Part shown: in pieces, positions 24,063-33,726 of the stretch
Layout: the number at the start of each line of letters is the position of its first letter
Numbering within the stretch: the stretch's first letter is position 1
DNA from: an uncultured Collinsella sp.
GTDB taxonomy: Bacteria > Actinomycetota > Coriobacteriia > Coriobacteriales > Coriobacteriaceae
Direction: 5' to 3'
Length of the DNA: 36,803 bases
Assembly (NCBI GenBank): GCA_958348225.1
Contig: CATVYG010000022.1
Coordinates: 1 to 36,803, forward strand
Position numbers and translations under genes: made by a program
Notes under the pieces: generated by a model
The model's input: only the letters and a program-made list of their open reading frames with translations
What the model was told of the DNA's origin: nothing
The model's database searches: none

Positions 24063-25818
24063 ACGTGTCCTCCACGACCTTACCGCCGTCTTGCACGTAA
24101 AAACACTTCATGCCGTAGTGCTTACCGTCGTCAGTCACATAGTAGTCAAACGCATCTTGCGTAAAGCCGTCGGAGTTGGCGGCACGCACGCGCACAAAAT
24201 ACTGGCCGGCATCGGGCGCATCGCAGGTCACCTCGGGAAGCAGCACGTCCTCGGCCTTAAAGAACACGTCGCTTATGGCATAGTCGCGCGCAAGCTCTAC
24301 GGTGTAGCGAATGTCGCGCGCCTCAAAGTCGTAGGACGCATCCCAGTTAATGCGCAGCTTACCGTTATCGATCTGCGGCACGCCGATGTAGAACGGCATG
24401 GGCTTTTTAAAACTCTCGCGAAAGCTCTTGTAGTTCTCCTCGATCTCGGAGGGAATCGACGCGGCGATCTGCTCGTATTGGTCCTTGGTGACAGGCAGAT
24501 TGTCGATATCGGGCGAAGCAAAGACCAGGGATTCAGTCACCTCGCGGTAGTGCTTGATCATCTTGGTCAGGCGTGCCTCGGTCATATACGAGCGCAGGTC
24601 CTTGACGGCGCGATCGAGCTCACCGCGGAACGCCTTGCTGCGCAGCGCACGATTGAATAGCACGTTGCCCCAGTAGTTGCTTACGCCGCGCTCCCAGCTC
24701 GCATAATCCGAGAACCCCGTCAGGCTCAGCTCAAGCTTACGCAGCATGCCGTCGTTATCCCAATCCAGGATGTACCAGACCTTGGAGTTAAGCGGGCTGT
24801 ACAGATAGCAGTTGCGGTTCTGCGTATCGCAGTTGCCCGTCAGGATCTGAAACGCCAACCAATAGACCAGATTCTCGGTATCAAAGTAGGTGTCGAGCAC
24901 GTCATCGATCTTTTGCGATTCGTCGTTGAGCGCATCGAGCATCTCGATGAGCTTGGTGTGGTCCGAATCGCCCTTAATCTCGAGCATGCCCTCAAAGCTT
25001 GCCTGGTTGTAGTCGGGGTCGTCAGCAAGCTTAATGGTATCCTCGTAGCGATGGAAATCAAAGCTGTTCACCTTGTACAGATGCCCGCTCTTATCCAGGC
25101 CATGTGCCTTAAGCGCCGTCTTGTTGAGCTGTTCAACCTGCGTAAACAGGCCGTAGTCCTCAAAGGTGTCGTTGGACTTTTCGGTCTGGTCGCACACCCA
25201 CAGATGCACAAACTGCGTGCGCAGGCCCATCATCTGGGGAATCCCGCGGATAAGGTCGTAGGCCATCTTGTTGCGAAAACGCATACCCTCGCCCATGTGC
25301 TTGTTGAGCGCAATCGCGCGCTGTTGGCGCCAGCTACCCTTGCCCTTTTTGAGCTCAACCTTGTAATTCTTTTGCGAGTTCATGCTCGACGTCTGGCCAC
25401 GCACCTGCACGGTAGCATTGGGCGCTTCCTCGCCATAGCCAACCTCACCGGCCACCGGGCCGTCTTCGTCGCCCGCCTGCAAAAGCCCCATTACCTGATA
25501 GCGCGTCACGCCCATGTCGGCGTAGTCATACACCGAGTACGTATTGATCTCGGCCCAGCTATGATCGGTGTTCTCGGAGCTGTTACCGCGCGAGACCGTC
25601 AGGTACATGGTCACAATGCCCGAGTCGTCGTAGACCTCGTACAGCTCGTCCTTATCGCGAAGATGCTTGATCTCGCTAGACGCATCGGCCTTTTTAATCT
25701 TGTCCTGCTTCTTGGTCTTTTTTGTCGAGGATTCGTCCTGCGAAGAGCAGCCCGAAAGCAGCAGTGTGCCGGCAGCCGCCTCAATCAAGCGGCGACGCGA
25801 TATCATCCTATCGGTCAT
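24049..25818 (-). CDS. CotH-family lipoprotein (secreted protein-kinase-like)
   Basis: CotH proteins have an atypical protein-kinase fold; Bacillus CotH phosphorylates spore-coat proteins. The 589-aa product begins with MTDRMISRRRLIEA and a lipobox LLSG-Cys24, so it is a surface lipoprotein. CotH motifs include VQVRGQTSSMNSQKNYKVEL (substrate/ATP region) and CYLYSPLNSKVWYILDWDND (metal-binding DxD region). A C-terminal fibronectin-III-like domain (about residues 480-570, ending YFVRVRAANSDG) follows. The start at 25818 has GGGGAGGT upstream and overlaps the pelG end. Coriobacteria are not known to sporulate, so a role in the cell envelope or matrix is more likely. Confidence 0.9.
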   Translation of the reverse strand: MTDRMISRRRLIEAAAGTLLLSGCSSQDESSTKKTKKQDKIKKADASSEIKHLRDKDELYEVYDDSGIVTMYLTVSRGNSSENTDHSWAEINTYSVYDYADMGVTRYQVMGLLQAGDEDGPVAGEVGYGEEAPNATVQVRGQTSSMNSQKNYKVELKKGKGSWRQQRAIALNKHMGEGMRFRNKMAYDLIRGIPQMMGLRTQFVHLWVCDQTEKSNDTFEDYGLFTQVEQLNKTALKAHGLDKSGHLYKVNSFDFHRYEDTIKLADDPDYNQASFEGMLEIKGDSDHTKLIEMLDALNDESQKIDDVLDTYFDTENLVYWLAFQILTGNCDTQNRNCYLYSPLNSKVWYILDWDNDGMLRKLELSLTGFSDYASWERGVSNYWGNVLFNRALRSKAFRGELDRAVKDLRSYMTEARLTKMIKHYREVTESLVFASPDIDNLPVTKDQYEQIAASIPSEIEENYKSFRESFKKPMPFYIGVPQIDNGKLRINWDASYDFEARDIRYTVELARDYAISDVFFKAEDVLLPEVTCDAPDAGQYFVRVRAANSDGFTQDAFDYYVTDDGKHYGMKCFYVQDGGKVVEDTYEEG

Positions 25819-27352
25819 CAGGACCTCCCCAACGATTGCGATACACACGGACCACCGTGCGCTCAAACGCACCATGCGGCTCGCCCTCTAGACGCAGCTC
25901 CTCGTAGCGCTGTTCGGCACGGTCGAGCAAGCAGCCCAGCTCCGTAAAGCGACCCGTCTTGTCGGTCGCCACGATGGGCTGCTGACTCAGGATACGATAC
26001 GGCAAGTTGGCGGTATAGGTATCGAGCCGCATGAGCGCCACAACAAAAAACACCGCCGCGCCGAGCAAAAAGCCAAAGCCATAAAACTGCTGCGGAAAGA
26101 ACAGCGAGACGATGGTCGCCAGCCCCGCCACGCCCGCGAACAGCCCGGAGGCAAGCACGGCGCCCTTGTAGTCGGTAAAGTACAGCAAGATGAGCATCAC
26201 TGTATTGCCCACGGCATACAGGCCAAAGCCCACGCACAGCGTGCGGAAATACCCGTGCATCAGGTTGTTGAAGCCCAGTGGCAGGGCCGAGAGCACCGTG
26301 GTCTCGAGCGAGATGACCGCTGCCGTCACAAACAGCTGCTTGAGCGCGCAAAACCGCAGCTCCCGGTTGAGCGTGGCGAGCATTTCCTCCTCGGCCACCA
26401 CGATGTCGCCCACCACGCCGCCGTCGTTAAACAGGCTGTAGTAGTCGCGGTAGCGCGGATAGAAGTTAACCTCGACCGACACCACAAAGTTGACGGTCGT
26501 GACCAGAATGGTCAAAAACGCAATGAGCGCCGGCACATCGTGGTAGGGTGCGCCATAAAACAAGCCCTTGACCTGCACACCAATGGGGCCGGCCCAAATA
26601 ATTACCAGATGTGCAAAGAGTCCCAGGTTGGTAAACAGGCCCGTTAGCGCGAGCGGCATAAACTGGTCGAGCCAGCGCAAAAAGAGCCAGGGGCTGCGGT
26701 CGCTCTGCGGAAAATACCGGTACAGCAGCACCACGTCCCAGGCGAGCATGACGCCATAGCCCAGGGCGATTGACGCCAACAGGCCCTCGACCGGCGGCAA
26801 CCCCAGCACCAGCGCGGCCAAGGCACACAGGCACGCCATGCCAATGGCCGCGGCAAAACTGCACAGAATACCGCGGTAATCCTTAATGGCCGTGAGGTAA
26901 CTCATGCCGTTCCAGTTGACGATCATAATGTTGAACAGCCACAGGCACAGCAGCCCCTGCAGCAGCGTGGCGCCTGAGAACAGCAAAAAGACGCCGTAGA
27001 GCACCGTGCCCGCAACGAGCATGATGGCGCTGGAGCCCCAAAACGAGGGCAAGACCTCTTCTTCGCGCTCGGCAAAGAGCATATCGGCCAAAAAGCGCGT
27101 GACCGGCATGGAGAAAAAGCTCGTGAGCGTGAGCGACGCCAGCAGCGTATAGGTCACCATGCACACTAGCAGGTCCTGGTTGGCACGGCCCACACCCCAC
27201 AGGCCGCACAGCACCAAGATACCCACCTGGAGCAGCACGCCCAGCAGCATGGGGCCCGTACACACAATGCCGGCATAACCATAGGCGCGCATCGTAGCAA
27301 ACAGGCCCTTGCGCTTAAACAAGCGCTTGAGCTCAAAACCGATTCCGGCCAC
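25808..27352 (-). CDS. pelG: Pel exopolysaccharide transporter PelG
   Basis: PelG is a polytopic membrane protein of the MOP/Wzx-like superfamily thought to move nascent Pel across the membrane with PelD, PelE and PelF. The 514-aa product begins MAGIGFELKRLFKRKGLF, the diagnostic PelG start, and has about 12 hydrophobic segments throughout. The start is GTG 27352, after GGGGGAG, three bases past the pelF stop. The C-terminal about 45 residues are soluble. Order and tight spacing support co-translation with pelF. Confidence 0.95.
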   Translation of the reverse strand: MAGIGFELKRLFKRKGLFATMRAYGYAGIVCTGPMLLGVLLQVGILVLCGLWGVGRANQDLLVCMVTYTLLASLTLTSFFSMPVTRFLADMLFAEREEEVLPSFWGSSAIMLVAGTVLYGVFLLFSGATLLQGLLCLWLFNIMIVNWNGMSYLTAIKDYRGILCSFAAAIGMACLCALAALVLGLPPVEGLLASIALGYGVMLAWDVVLLYRYFPQSDRSPWLFLRWLDQFMPLALTGLFTNLGLFAHLVIIWAGPIGVQVKGLFYGAPYHDVPALIAFLTILVTTVNFVVSVEVNFYPRYRDYYSLFNDGGVVGDIVVAEEEMLATLNRELRFCALKQLFVTAAVISLETTVLSALPLGFNNLMHGYFRTLCVGFGLYAVGNTVMLILLYFTDYKGAVLASGLFAGVAGLATIVSLFFPQQFYGFGFLLGAAVFFVVALMRLDTYTANLPYRILSQQPIVATDKTGRFTELGCLLDRAEQRYEELRLEGEPHGAFERTVVRVYRNRWGGPDDR

Positions 27353-27355
27353 CGG

Positions 27356-28783
27356 CTACTCCCCCTCTCTGGGCAGGTCAAACGCACGCGCCGTCTCGTC
27401 GTACAGCGCGCGATAGTTGGCGAGCATCTGCTCGTGTAGGTAGTAGGTCGCCACGCGACGCTGGCCGCGCTTCCCCATTTCCAGGCGGCGGGCACGGCTC
27501 GCGCACATGCGCTCCATAGCATCGGCCAGACCCTTGCGATACATGGGCGGGCTCACGAATCCAGCCACGCCAAAGTCGTCGCCGGGGGCGCCCTCGAGCA
27601 GCTCGCGGCAGCAGCCGACCTCGGTCGTCACGCAGGGGCGACGTGCGCCCAGCGATTCCAACACGCTCAACGGCTGGCCCTCCGAGATGCTCGTCAAAAT
27701 GGTAAAGTCGAGCTTTTCCATGTACTCGACCACGTTGACGCGGCCGGTAAAGATCAGGTCGCGCACGCCCAATGTCTCCACCAGCGCATGGCACTCGGCG
27801 CCATATTCCTCGTCATCCACGCCGCCCATAATGTGCAGGCGCACCTTGGGCAGGCGCTCGTGCAGCTCAAAGAAGGCGTAGATCATGGTCTTGACGTCCT
27901 TGATGGGCGCCAGGCGCACCACCGCGCCAATGTCCACCCAGCCGTCATCGGGCTTTAAGGGAATGTCCTTAAAGCGGTCGAACTGGATGCCGTTGGGGAT
28001 GACCAGGCATTTGTCCGCATCGCAGCCCATATCGATCTGCGTCTTGCGGGCGTTGTGAAACAGGCTTGTCACGCGGAAAGCGCGACGGTAGATCTCCTCC
28101 GAGAGCAGGTAGAAAAAGCGGATCCAGCGGTCCTTAAACGAGGGCACCACCCAGTCGGCGCGAATGATCTCCTCCTCGCGCTCGCGCGTGTAGATGCCGT
28201 GCTCGGTCAGCAATGCCGGCGCGTTATGAACGCTCGAGCCAAGACTCGCAAGCAGGCCGCCGTAGCCGGTCGAGATGGCGTGGTACACGTCGGCCACCGG
28301 AACCTCGCTGCCCAGCAGATAGAGCACGGGCAGCAACATCGAACGCATGGTGTGGAAGGCGTCGGCGAAAGGCGTATACGGGCACTCGGCCAGGCACACG
28401 TCGCGGAAGATGTCCATAAACGTGCGGCTCTGCAAAAATGAGAGCGGATGCACGTGGCGGCGCTGGAAAATGTCGAACAGCACGTCCCAGTCCGGATTGG
28501 AGAGCAAAACCAGACGGCGCAACGCCTCGCGCTCGCGGTCGTCGAAGTCGACTTCCTCCTGCTCGCCCGAAAGACGCAGAGCATCGTCCAGGAACACCTC
28601 GTGCACCTCGACGACGTTGCCGGGCAGCTCGTAGACAAACTTGCCGCGGTCTTCGGCGTGAGCGCCAATCACCCACAGCACAAACTCGTGCTCGGGCATG
28701 GCCGTGATGTAGCCGTGCATCCAGGTGGACACACCGCCGTGCACGTAGGGGTAGCAGCCCTCGAGCACTAAGCAGATTCTCAT
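27356..28783 (-). CDS. pelF: Pel glycosyltransferase PelF (GT4)
   Basis: PelF is the cytosolic GT-B polymerase thought to link UDP-sugars into the Pel chain. The start MRICLVLEGCYPYVHGGVST contains the GGVSTW nucleotide-sugar loop typical of PelF. The C-terminal half has the donor-site EX7E motif in SEGQPLSVLESLGARRPCV and a GRVNVVEYM segment. At 475 aa it is of usual length. It overlaps the deacetylase gene by four bases. In P. aeruginosa Pel is rich in GalNAc; whether this strain uses the same sugar cannot be read here. Confidence 0.94.
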   Translation of the reverse strand: MRICLVLEGCYPYVHGGVSTWMHGYITAMPEHEFVLWVIGAHAEDRGKFVYELPGNVVEVHEVFLDDALRLSGEQEEVDFDDREREALRRLVLLSNPDWDVLFDIFQRRHVHPLSFLQSRTFMDIFRDVCLAECPYTPFADAFHTMRSMLLPVLYLLGSEVPVADVYHAISTGYGGLLASLGSSVHNAPALLTEHGIYTREREEEIIRADWVVPSFKDRWIRFFYLLSEEIYRRAFRVTSLFHNARKTQIDMGCDADKCLVIPNGIQFDRFKDIPLKPDDGWVDIGAVVRLAPIKDVKTMIYAFFELHERLPKVRLHIMGGVDDEEYGAECHALVETLGVRDLIFTGRVNVVEYMEKLDFTILTSISEGQPLSVLESLGARRPCVTTEVGCCRELLEGAPGDDFGVAGFVSPPMYRKGLADAMERMCASRARRLEMGKRGQRRVATYYLHEQMLANYRALYDETARAFDLPREGE

Positions 28784-30660
28784 CGGTCGCCGCCCTCCTT
28801 GCGCCCAATCGTCACGGTCTTGTCCGTCGCTTTGACTAGGTACAGGTCGCCCGTCAGGTGTTTAATCTCGCCACCGGACACCGTACCCGGCTCGCCGTTA
28901 TTGGCGCGGAACATAAGCCAAGCCTCGTCGTGGAAGTTGCCCAGGTTGAGCGTCCAGGCATCATCGCCCGTATCCACGCTCACCGTCACGGACGAAAAAC
29001 GCTGAATGGCACCCGAGCATTCCGAACCCGTCTGGTGGCGCAGGTCGGGCGCAGACTTGGTAAGCCAGTCCAGGTAGTCGGTCAGGCCGCCCTTGTAGAC
29101 CTCCCAGCCCTCCTTAGCGCCGCGATCGGGATCCAGCAGGTCATCGGGATGCATAAAGTGAGTACTCACGTAGTGCATGTTGAGCTCGGACACCGCGGCC
29201 AGACGCATATAGGTGTCATCGACCATGCCGCCCGAAACGATACGCGGCTGCTCCACGATGCCATCGCTCGCCACGCCAAATTCCTGCACGTAGGGCAGGT
29301 CGGTTCCGTCCTCAAAGTACGTACTGGCAATGGTCTTAATGCGCGGCACGTCCTCGCCAATAATCTTGCGGGCGCGGGCCGAAAGAATATTCGACGGCGG
29401 CACGTAGACCGAGCCGTGCGCGTTGGGCAACACCTCGTCCTGAAAGGCGACAAGCTCGTCGAGAGACGCGACAAGCGTCTCCTTGTTCTTCCACGTCTTG
29501 TAGTCGTACAGCGTGCCATAGTCGGTGTCCCAGAGCGCCAGCGGCTGATGGTTGTAGCCATGAAAGCCCAACTCACCGCCCATCTGCAGCAGCATGCCGC
29601 CAAAATAGCGGAACTGCGTGGTATCGGCCTGGCGCGCGGGCTCGGTTTGGTTGACCACGTCCTCGTAGTTTTCGATCATCACGCCGGTATAGCGAATGTC
29701 GTATTGCTGCGCGAGCTTTTGCAGGTCGGGCCACCACACCTTGGCATAAAAATCGGCGATAGAAAGGCCGTAGTCGCGTTTGATGTACGTGCCGTCGCCC
29801 GAGGGAACGGGGCTCGGGAAATCGTCCAGGTAAAACACCGCGCTATTGATGACCGGATAGGCCGTGGCATCGCCCAACAGGCTCACGGCCGCGGCATAGA
29901 AACCGCGCATGACCTTGTTGTAGATACCGATATTGCACACCACGGTACGGCCGTTGCCGCAATCGCTCGACCAAATAAGCGGAGTACCCGTGTCGCCGGT
30001 TTTAGCCCACACGTGGGCCGTCTCACGCAGCGAAACCGAGAGCGACGAATCGAAGGGATCCGACAACTCATAATGCTGTCCACCGCCGATCATAAAGTCC
30101 TCGCTCGGCACGATGCTCTCTGCCGTCGTATATTCATAGCTGGCAGAATCGATGCCTAGCTTGGGACCGATTGCCTGCAGATAGCTCGAATTGTCCGGTG
30201 TCATGGCGAGCATCAGCGAACCGCCGGAGCTCACCCAGCTCATGATGTCGGAGAGGTGCGTACCGAGCCCATCGATCGAAGGCATCAGTAAAATCACGCG
30301 GTCGAAAGATGTGAGGGAAGGAATCGCATCAACACCATCGGTGGCAATATCCACATCGCGGTGGGCAATTTTCATGTCGAGCAGAATCTGGTCAAACTGC
30401 TCTTTGACGTCCTCGACGCCATCTTGGCCCGAGTCGGTAATAACCAAGCACGTGGGCTTTTGGCCAAACATCGCCGAGCTTGCCGGCACCGCATCGTTGG
30501 CGGCGAGCATACCCAGCTTATGCTGCCCGGCGCTGTACTGCACGCCGGCACGCTCGATCAACAGCACAGCGGCCATGGCGATAAAGACAGCCCATACCAC
30601 GAGCAGCCCTATCCAACGAAAATGGCCCGCACGCTCGCGGATATGTTGCACCACGCTCAT
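28780..30660 (-). CDS. pelA: PelA deacetylase-type protein (DUF2194)
   Basis: This is the Gram-positive form of PelA that keeps the polysaccharide deacetylase but lacks the glycoside hydrolase. The 626-aa product has an N-terminal membrane anchor (about residues 15-36), a DUF2194/reductase-like extracellular region (40-265), and a NodB-like deacetylase section with FYLDDFPSP (LDD 278-280) and GFHGYNHQP (His367, His371), the metal-binding Asp-His-His set. A C-terminal beta-rich domain (about 540-620) follows. It would de-N-acetylate the polymer outside the cell. It overlaps pelE and pelF by four bases each. Confidence 0.85.
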   Translation of the reverse strand: MSVVQHIRERAGHFRWIGLLVVWAVFIAMAAVLLIERAGVQYSAGQHKLGMLAANDAVPASSAMFGQKPTCLVITDSGQDGVEDVKEQFDQILLDMKIAHRDVDIATDGVDAIPSLTSFDRVILLMPSIDGLGTHLSDIMSWVSSGGSLMLAMTPDNSSYLQAIGPKLGIDSASYEYTTAESIVPSEDFMIGGGQHYELSDPFDSSLSVSLRETAHVWAKTGDTGTPLIWSSDCGNGRTVVCNIGIYNKVMRGFYAAAVSLLGDATAYPVINSAVFYLDDFPSPVPSGDGTYIKRDYGLSIADFYAKVWWPDLQKLAQQYDIRYTGVMIENYEDVVNQTEPARQADTTQFRYFGGMLLQMGGELGFHGYNHQPLALWDTDYGTLYDYKTWKNKETLVASLDELVAFQDEVLPNAHGSVYVPPSNILSARARKIIGEDVPRIKTIASTYFEDGTDLPYVQEFGVASDGIVEQPRIVSGGMVDDTYMRLAAVSELNMHYVSTHFMHPDDLLDPDRGAKEGWEVYKGGLTDYLDWLTKSAPDLRHQTGSECSGAIQRFSSVTVSVDTGDDAWTLNLGNFHDEAWLMFRANNGEPGTVSGGEIKHLTGDLYLVKATDKTVTIGRKEGGDR

Positions 30661-31562
30661 CGGGCCTCCTCTCCTTCACGCCAAAATGCCAGCCTCTCGC
30701 GATTTTCGGCATTCAAATACACGTGCTGCTTGTCGATCGCGTCGACTACACGCCGCACCGCCTGCCCATCGCGACGAATCACAGCCAAGCGCAAGCAGAG
30801 CATCCACACGTCCTGCTCGTCTGACGCATCGATCACCAACTGGCTAGCGACGTCCTCTGCCTTATCGATCTCGCCGGCATCGGCCAGCGCCGTGGCATAG
30901 CGAATGCGCAGCGCAGGCCCGTCCTCGCGTTCGCAACGACGCGCGAGCAGGCGTGCATACTGCTGACGCTGAATCTGTGCCACGCGGCCTTCTGCCAAAC
31001 CCGAGTCCAAATAGGCGCCCAAAAAGTCGCAATACGCATCCAAGTTATGCGAGCTTGGATCGGTCTTAAACGCGCGCTCCAACTGCTGCAGTTTAAGGTC
31101 GGACTCCTTGGAAATCTGCGCCACCGCCGTCGCGGCATAGTGCGCGACCTCGACATCGTCGTTGAGTTTTGCTGCCTGCAACTGTGCCAGGTACGCATCC
31201 GGATCCTCGGTAAGCATGGAGAGCATCAGACGGCGGCGGTCGCCCGGGTCGTTAACGATCAGCGCTTCCTCGAGCGGCACCACGCCATCATCGCCCTCGC
31301 GCCCCTGCACCAGCATGCTGCGATGCATGTCGTCGTTAATGCGCAGCGACTCCAGCGTGGCATCCTTAAGGTCGTCACCGAACACCGCGCTACGCAGCGA
31401 GAGCAGCACCACGAGCAACGGGCCCCACAGCGGTACGAGCACCATCACGGCAAGCATGTGCCCGCGAACCGGCAGCAGGCCCAGTTTCATAAGCGTCCAC
31501 AGCACCAGACAAACCAGCGCATGAAGTAATAGCAGTACGGCAGCAACGACAAGCGAGATCAA
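30657..31562 (-). CDS. pelE: PelE-like membrane and TPR protein
   Basis: The 301-aa product has two N-terminal membrane segments (about residues 4-26 and 36-58) and a helical repeat region from about 110 to the end, including ALRIRYATALADAGEIDKAE, a TPR-type repeat. This matches PelE, the scaffold that joins PelD and PelF in the inner-membrane complex. Sequence similarity alone would be weak; position between pelD and pelA makes the call. It overlaps both neighbours by four bases. Confidence 0.82.
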   Translation of the reverse strand: MISLVVAAVLLLLHALVCLVLWTLMKLGLLPVRGHMLAVMVLVPLWGPLLVVLLSLRSAVFGDDLKDATLESLRINDDMHRSMLVQGREGDDGVVPLEEALIVNDPGDRRRLMLSMLTEDPDAYLAQLQAAKLNDDVEVAHYAATAVAQISKESDLKLQQLERAFKTDPSSHNLDAYCDFLGAYLDSGLAEGRVAQIQRQQYARLLARRCEREDGPALRIRYATALADAGEIDKAEDVASQLVIDASDEQDVWMLCLRLAVIRRDGQAVRRVVDAIDKQHVYLNAENRERLAFWREGEEAR

Positions 31563-33694
31563 GCGGCCTCCCCCTCACCGTTGCCAGCGGGCGCAATGCG
31601 CTGCAGCAGGGCCACAACATCCTCGCTGTCGACGGGCTCCACCGTAATGTGCTTGGCGTCCAAGCGCGCACAAATAACGGGAAGGTCGGCCTCGGTCGCC
31701 TGACGCATGAGCAGGTAAAGCGTGTCGCCATCGACCAGGCCTGCAGCATCGCTCTCGCGAATCGCCGACCCAATGGCGCCGACCAGCTCGCCAACAGGCT
31801 CCATGCCCGGCACCACGCGCAGGAGCAAGAAGCTCCCCATCTTGTTGTCCGCAAGCGCTTGCTCGGCGGCAAGCTCCCGGCCAAAGGCATCGTGGTTGAG
31901 CACGCACGTGCCGGCAACGCAGCGCTTATCCTGCGCCACGGCCTCGTAATCGAAGGCGCGTCCCAGCGCGCTTTCCACCATTCCGCACAGGATGCGGAAC
32001 AGGTTTTGGTAGTACAGGGTCATTTGGCTTTCGGCCACGTGACGCACAAAGATCAACACGTCGGGGGCTCCATCGCGCTCGATCGCATAGCCAAACATCG
32101 GAAGCCCCGGCGTCAGTGCGCGGTTCACCCACAAACCAGAGATCGAGCCTTGGAGCACGGGCGCAAGGTCGTCGAGCGAGAGCGAGCGCGGCACATTGTT
32201 GGAAATCGCCGGGCTCGCCGCTACCAGGCGCGCAAATGCCCCGCCCGAAACATGGTAGATTGTCACCGAATCGTTCTCGAGAATCTCACCCAGCAGCTCG
32301 CAGCACTTGCGGTATATATCACGCGGGTTGAGTACGTCGAGCTCCTGCGTCACGGCAAAGATCTTGCCAAAGCTGTCGTGGCGACCCACAATCTGTCGCT
32401 TATAGGCACGCTTGTCCTCAATCGCGTCATGATAGAGCCGCGTTAGGAACGTGTTACGGTTTCGCACAAGCTCGTTCTCGTCACGCTCCGCCTTAACGGC
32501 CTCGCTGTTGCGCAGCTGTACATAGCCGCACACGGCGCCCACCACAAAGTACGCAATAAACGGCAGCCAGTTGGAAGGCTCATAGAACAAGCCCTGAAAG
32601 GTATAGCCGTACAGGGCAAAATAACTCACGGCCAGACCAATCGACGCCAGCAGCGCGGCGACCAGGCCAAAGTCGAGCCCGTAGAGCGTGCCAATCAGGA
32701 CCACATAGAGCAGTCGATAGTCGAGCACGTTGAGCTGGGCAGATTGGGAGAACAGATGCTCCAGCACCTCGAACAGAACCCAGGCAACGCCCGTCTCCAG
32801 GCATTTGATGGGCAGCGAGCGTATCTGGATGCGGTCGATGGCGGCACGCAGCGGGTTGATCTTTTTGATGCGTCCAGCGCCCCAGCGAGCTTGAATGGTC
32901 GAGAGATCGCGCAGCAAGTCGTAGCGCTGAAACCAGCCATAGCGCACGCGAGCGACGTCGCTGGCGGGCAGGGCGTAGCCGGCAGAATCGCCATAGGCAA
33001 CGACAAGGCCGGGGAACAACGCCTTGAGGGCGTCCCCCACCTCACCCGCCGTGTGATGGAAGGTATCGGCTACGTCGAGCGTCTCAAAGGAGGCGTCCCA
33101 GCTATCGAAGATACGGCGTACCAGCACCGCGAGCTCCTCGGTGCACAGCAGGGGAAACGCCGCATTCTCCGCGCCCTGCAGAGCAACCGAGCCGGTTGAG
33201 CACGCGTCGAACAGCGGCACCAAAAACGGGTCCTCCAGCGCGGCAGACGCGGTATACAGGAACGGCACGCGCAGGATCTTGGTCTGAACGCCCTCGCTAG
33301 CAGCGTAGTAGCGGCACAGGTCGTTGGCTGCGCGGGCGATAATTCCCTTGCCCGTTCGCCCCGCAGCATCGGCGGCACCCTCGGCACTCGCGGGCCCCGC
33401 TACAAACAGCTGTTGGACCTGGCGACCCGCGCACGCACGAAAGACCGAACGCAGCTGCTCGATATCGCCCACGGTATCGGTATGCGGGGTAAGGTAATTA
33501 GACAGGTAGACCACGCGGTCGAACTCATAGGCCTGCTCCAAGTGCTGGAGCAGCTCTTTCCACGAGGCATGGGGCGACGACTCGTCGCGGCGCGTGTCCT
33601 GCGCGGCTACGACCTGTACATGGTCCCCGGGGAACGCCTTGGCACAAAAGTCATCGTCAACATATGCGGTGTTGCCAACAACCAGCACCTCCAT
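31559..33694 (-). CDS. pelD: PelD with N-terminal SDR-like domain and C-terminal GAF/degenerate GGDEF
   Basis: PelD is the regulatory scaffold of Pel export, and in P. aeruginosa it binds cyclic di-GMP. This 711-aa version has an extra N-terminal extended-SDR-like domain (about residues 1-260: MEVLVVGN, RVVYLSN, YYAASEGVQTKILRVPFLY), with the usual glycine motif and catalytic lysine not intact. Membrane segments follow (about 325-393), then a helical linker, a GAF domain (455-575) and a GGDEF-like domain (595-705). The GGDEF signature is replaced by DGDTL (655-659), but RESD (646-649) keeps the I-site RxxD with the canonical five-residue spacing, and Arg677 could be the second I-site arginine. 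The start has GGGGAGGGG upstream. It is the first gene of the operon. Confidence 0.9.
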   Translation of the reverse strand: MEVLVVGNTAYVDDDFCAKAFPGDHVQVVAAQDTRRDESSPHASWKELLQHLEQAYEFDRVVYLSNYLTPHTDTVGDIEQLRSVFRACAGRQVQQLFVAGPASAEGAADAAGRTGKGIIARAANDLCRYYAASEGVQTKILRVPFLYTASAALEDPFLVPLFDACSTGSVALQGAENAAFPLLCTEELAVLVRRIFDSWDASFETLDVADTFHHTAGEVGDALKALFPGLVVAYGDSAGYALPASDVARVRYGWFQRYDLLRDLSTIQARWGAGRIKKINPLRAAIDRIQIRSLPIKCLETGVAWVLFEVLEHLFSQSAQLNVLDYRLLYVVLIGTLYGLDFGLVAALLASIGLAVSYFALYGYTFQGLFYEPSNWLPFIAYFVVGAVCGYVQLRNSEAVKAERDENELVRNRNTFLTRLYHDAIEDKRAYKRQIVGRHDSFGKIFAVTQELDVLNPRDIYRKCCELLGEILENDSVTIYHVSGGAFARLVAASPAISNNVPRSLSLDDLAPVLQGSISGLWVNRALTPGLPMFGYAIERDGAPDVLIFVRHVAESQMTLYYQNLFRILCGMVESALGRAFDYEAVAQDKRCVAGTCVLNHDAFGRELAAEQALADNKMGSFLLLRVVPGMEPVGELVGAIGSAIRESDAAGLVDGDTLYLLMRQATEADLPVICARLDAKHITVEPVDSEDVVALLQRIAPAGNGEGEAA

Positions 33695-33726
33695 GGCGCA
33701 CCCCTCCCCTAAAATCCACTTTAGTC

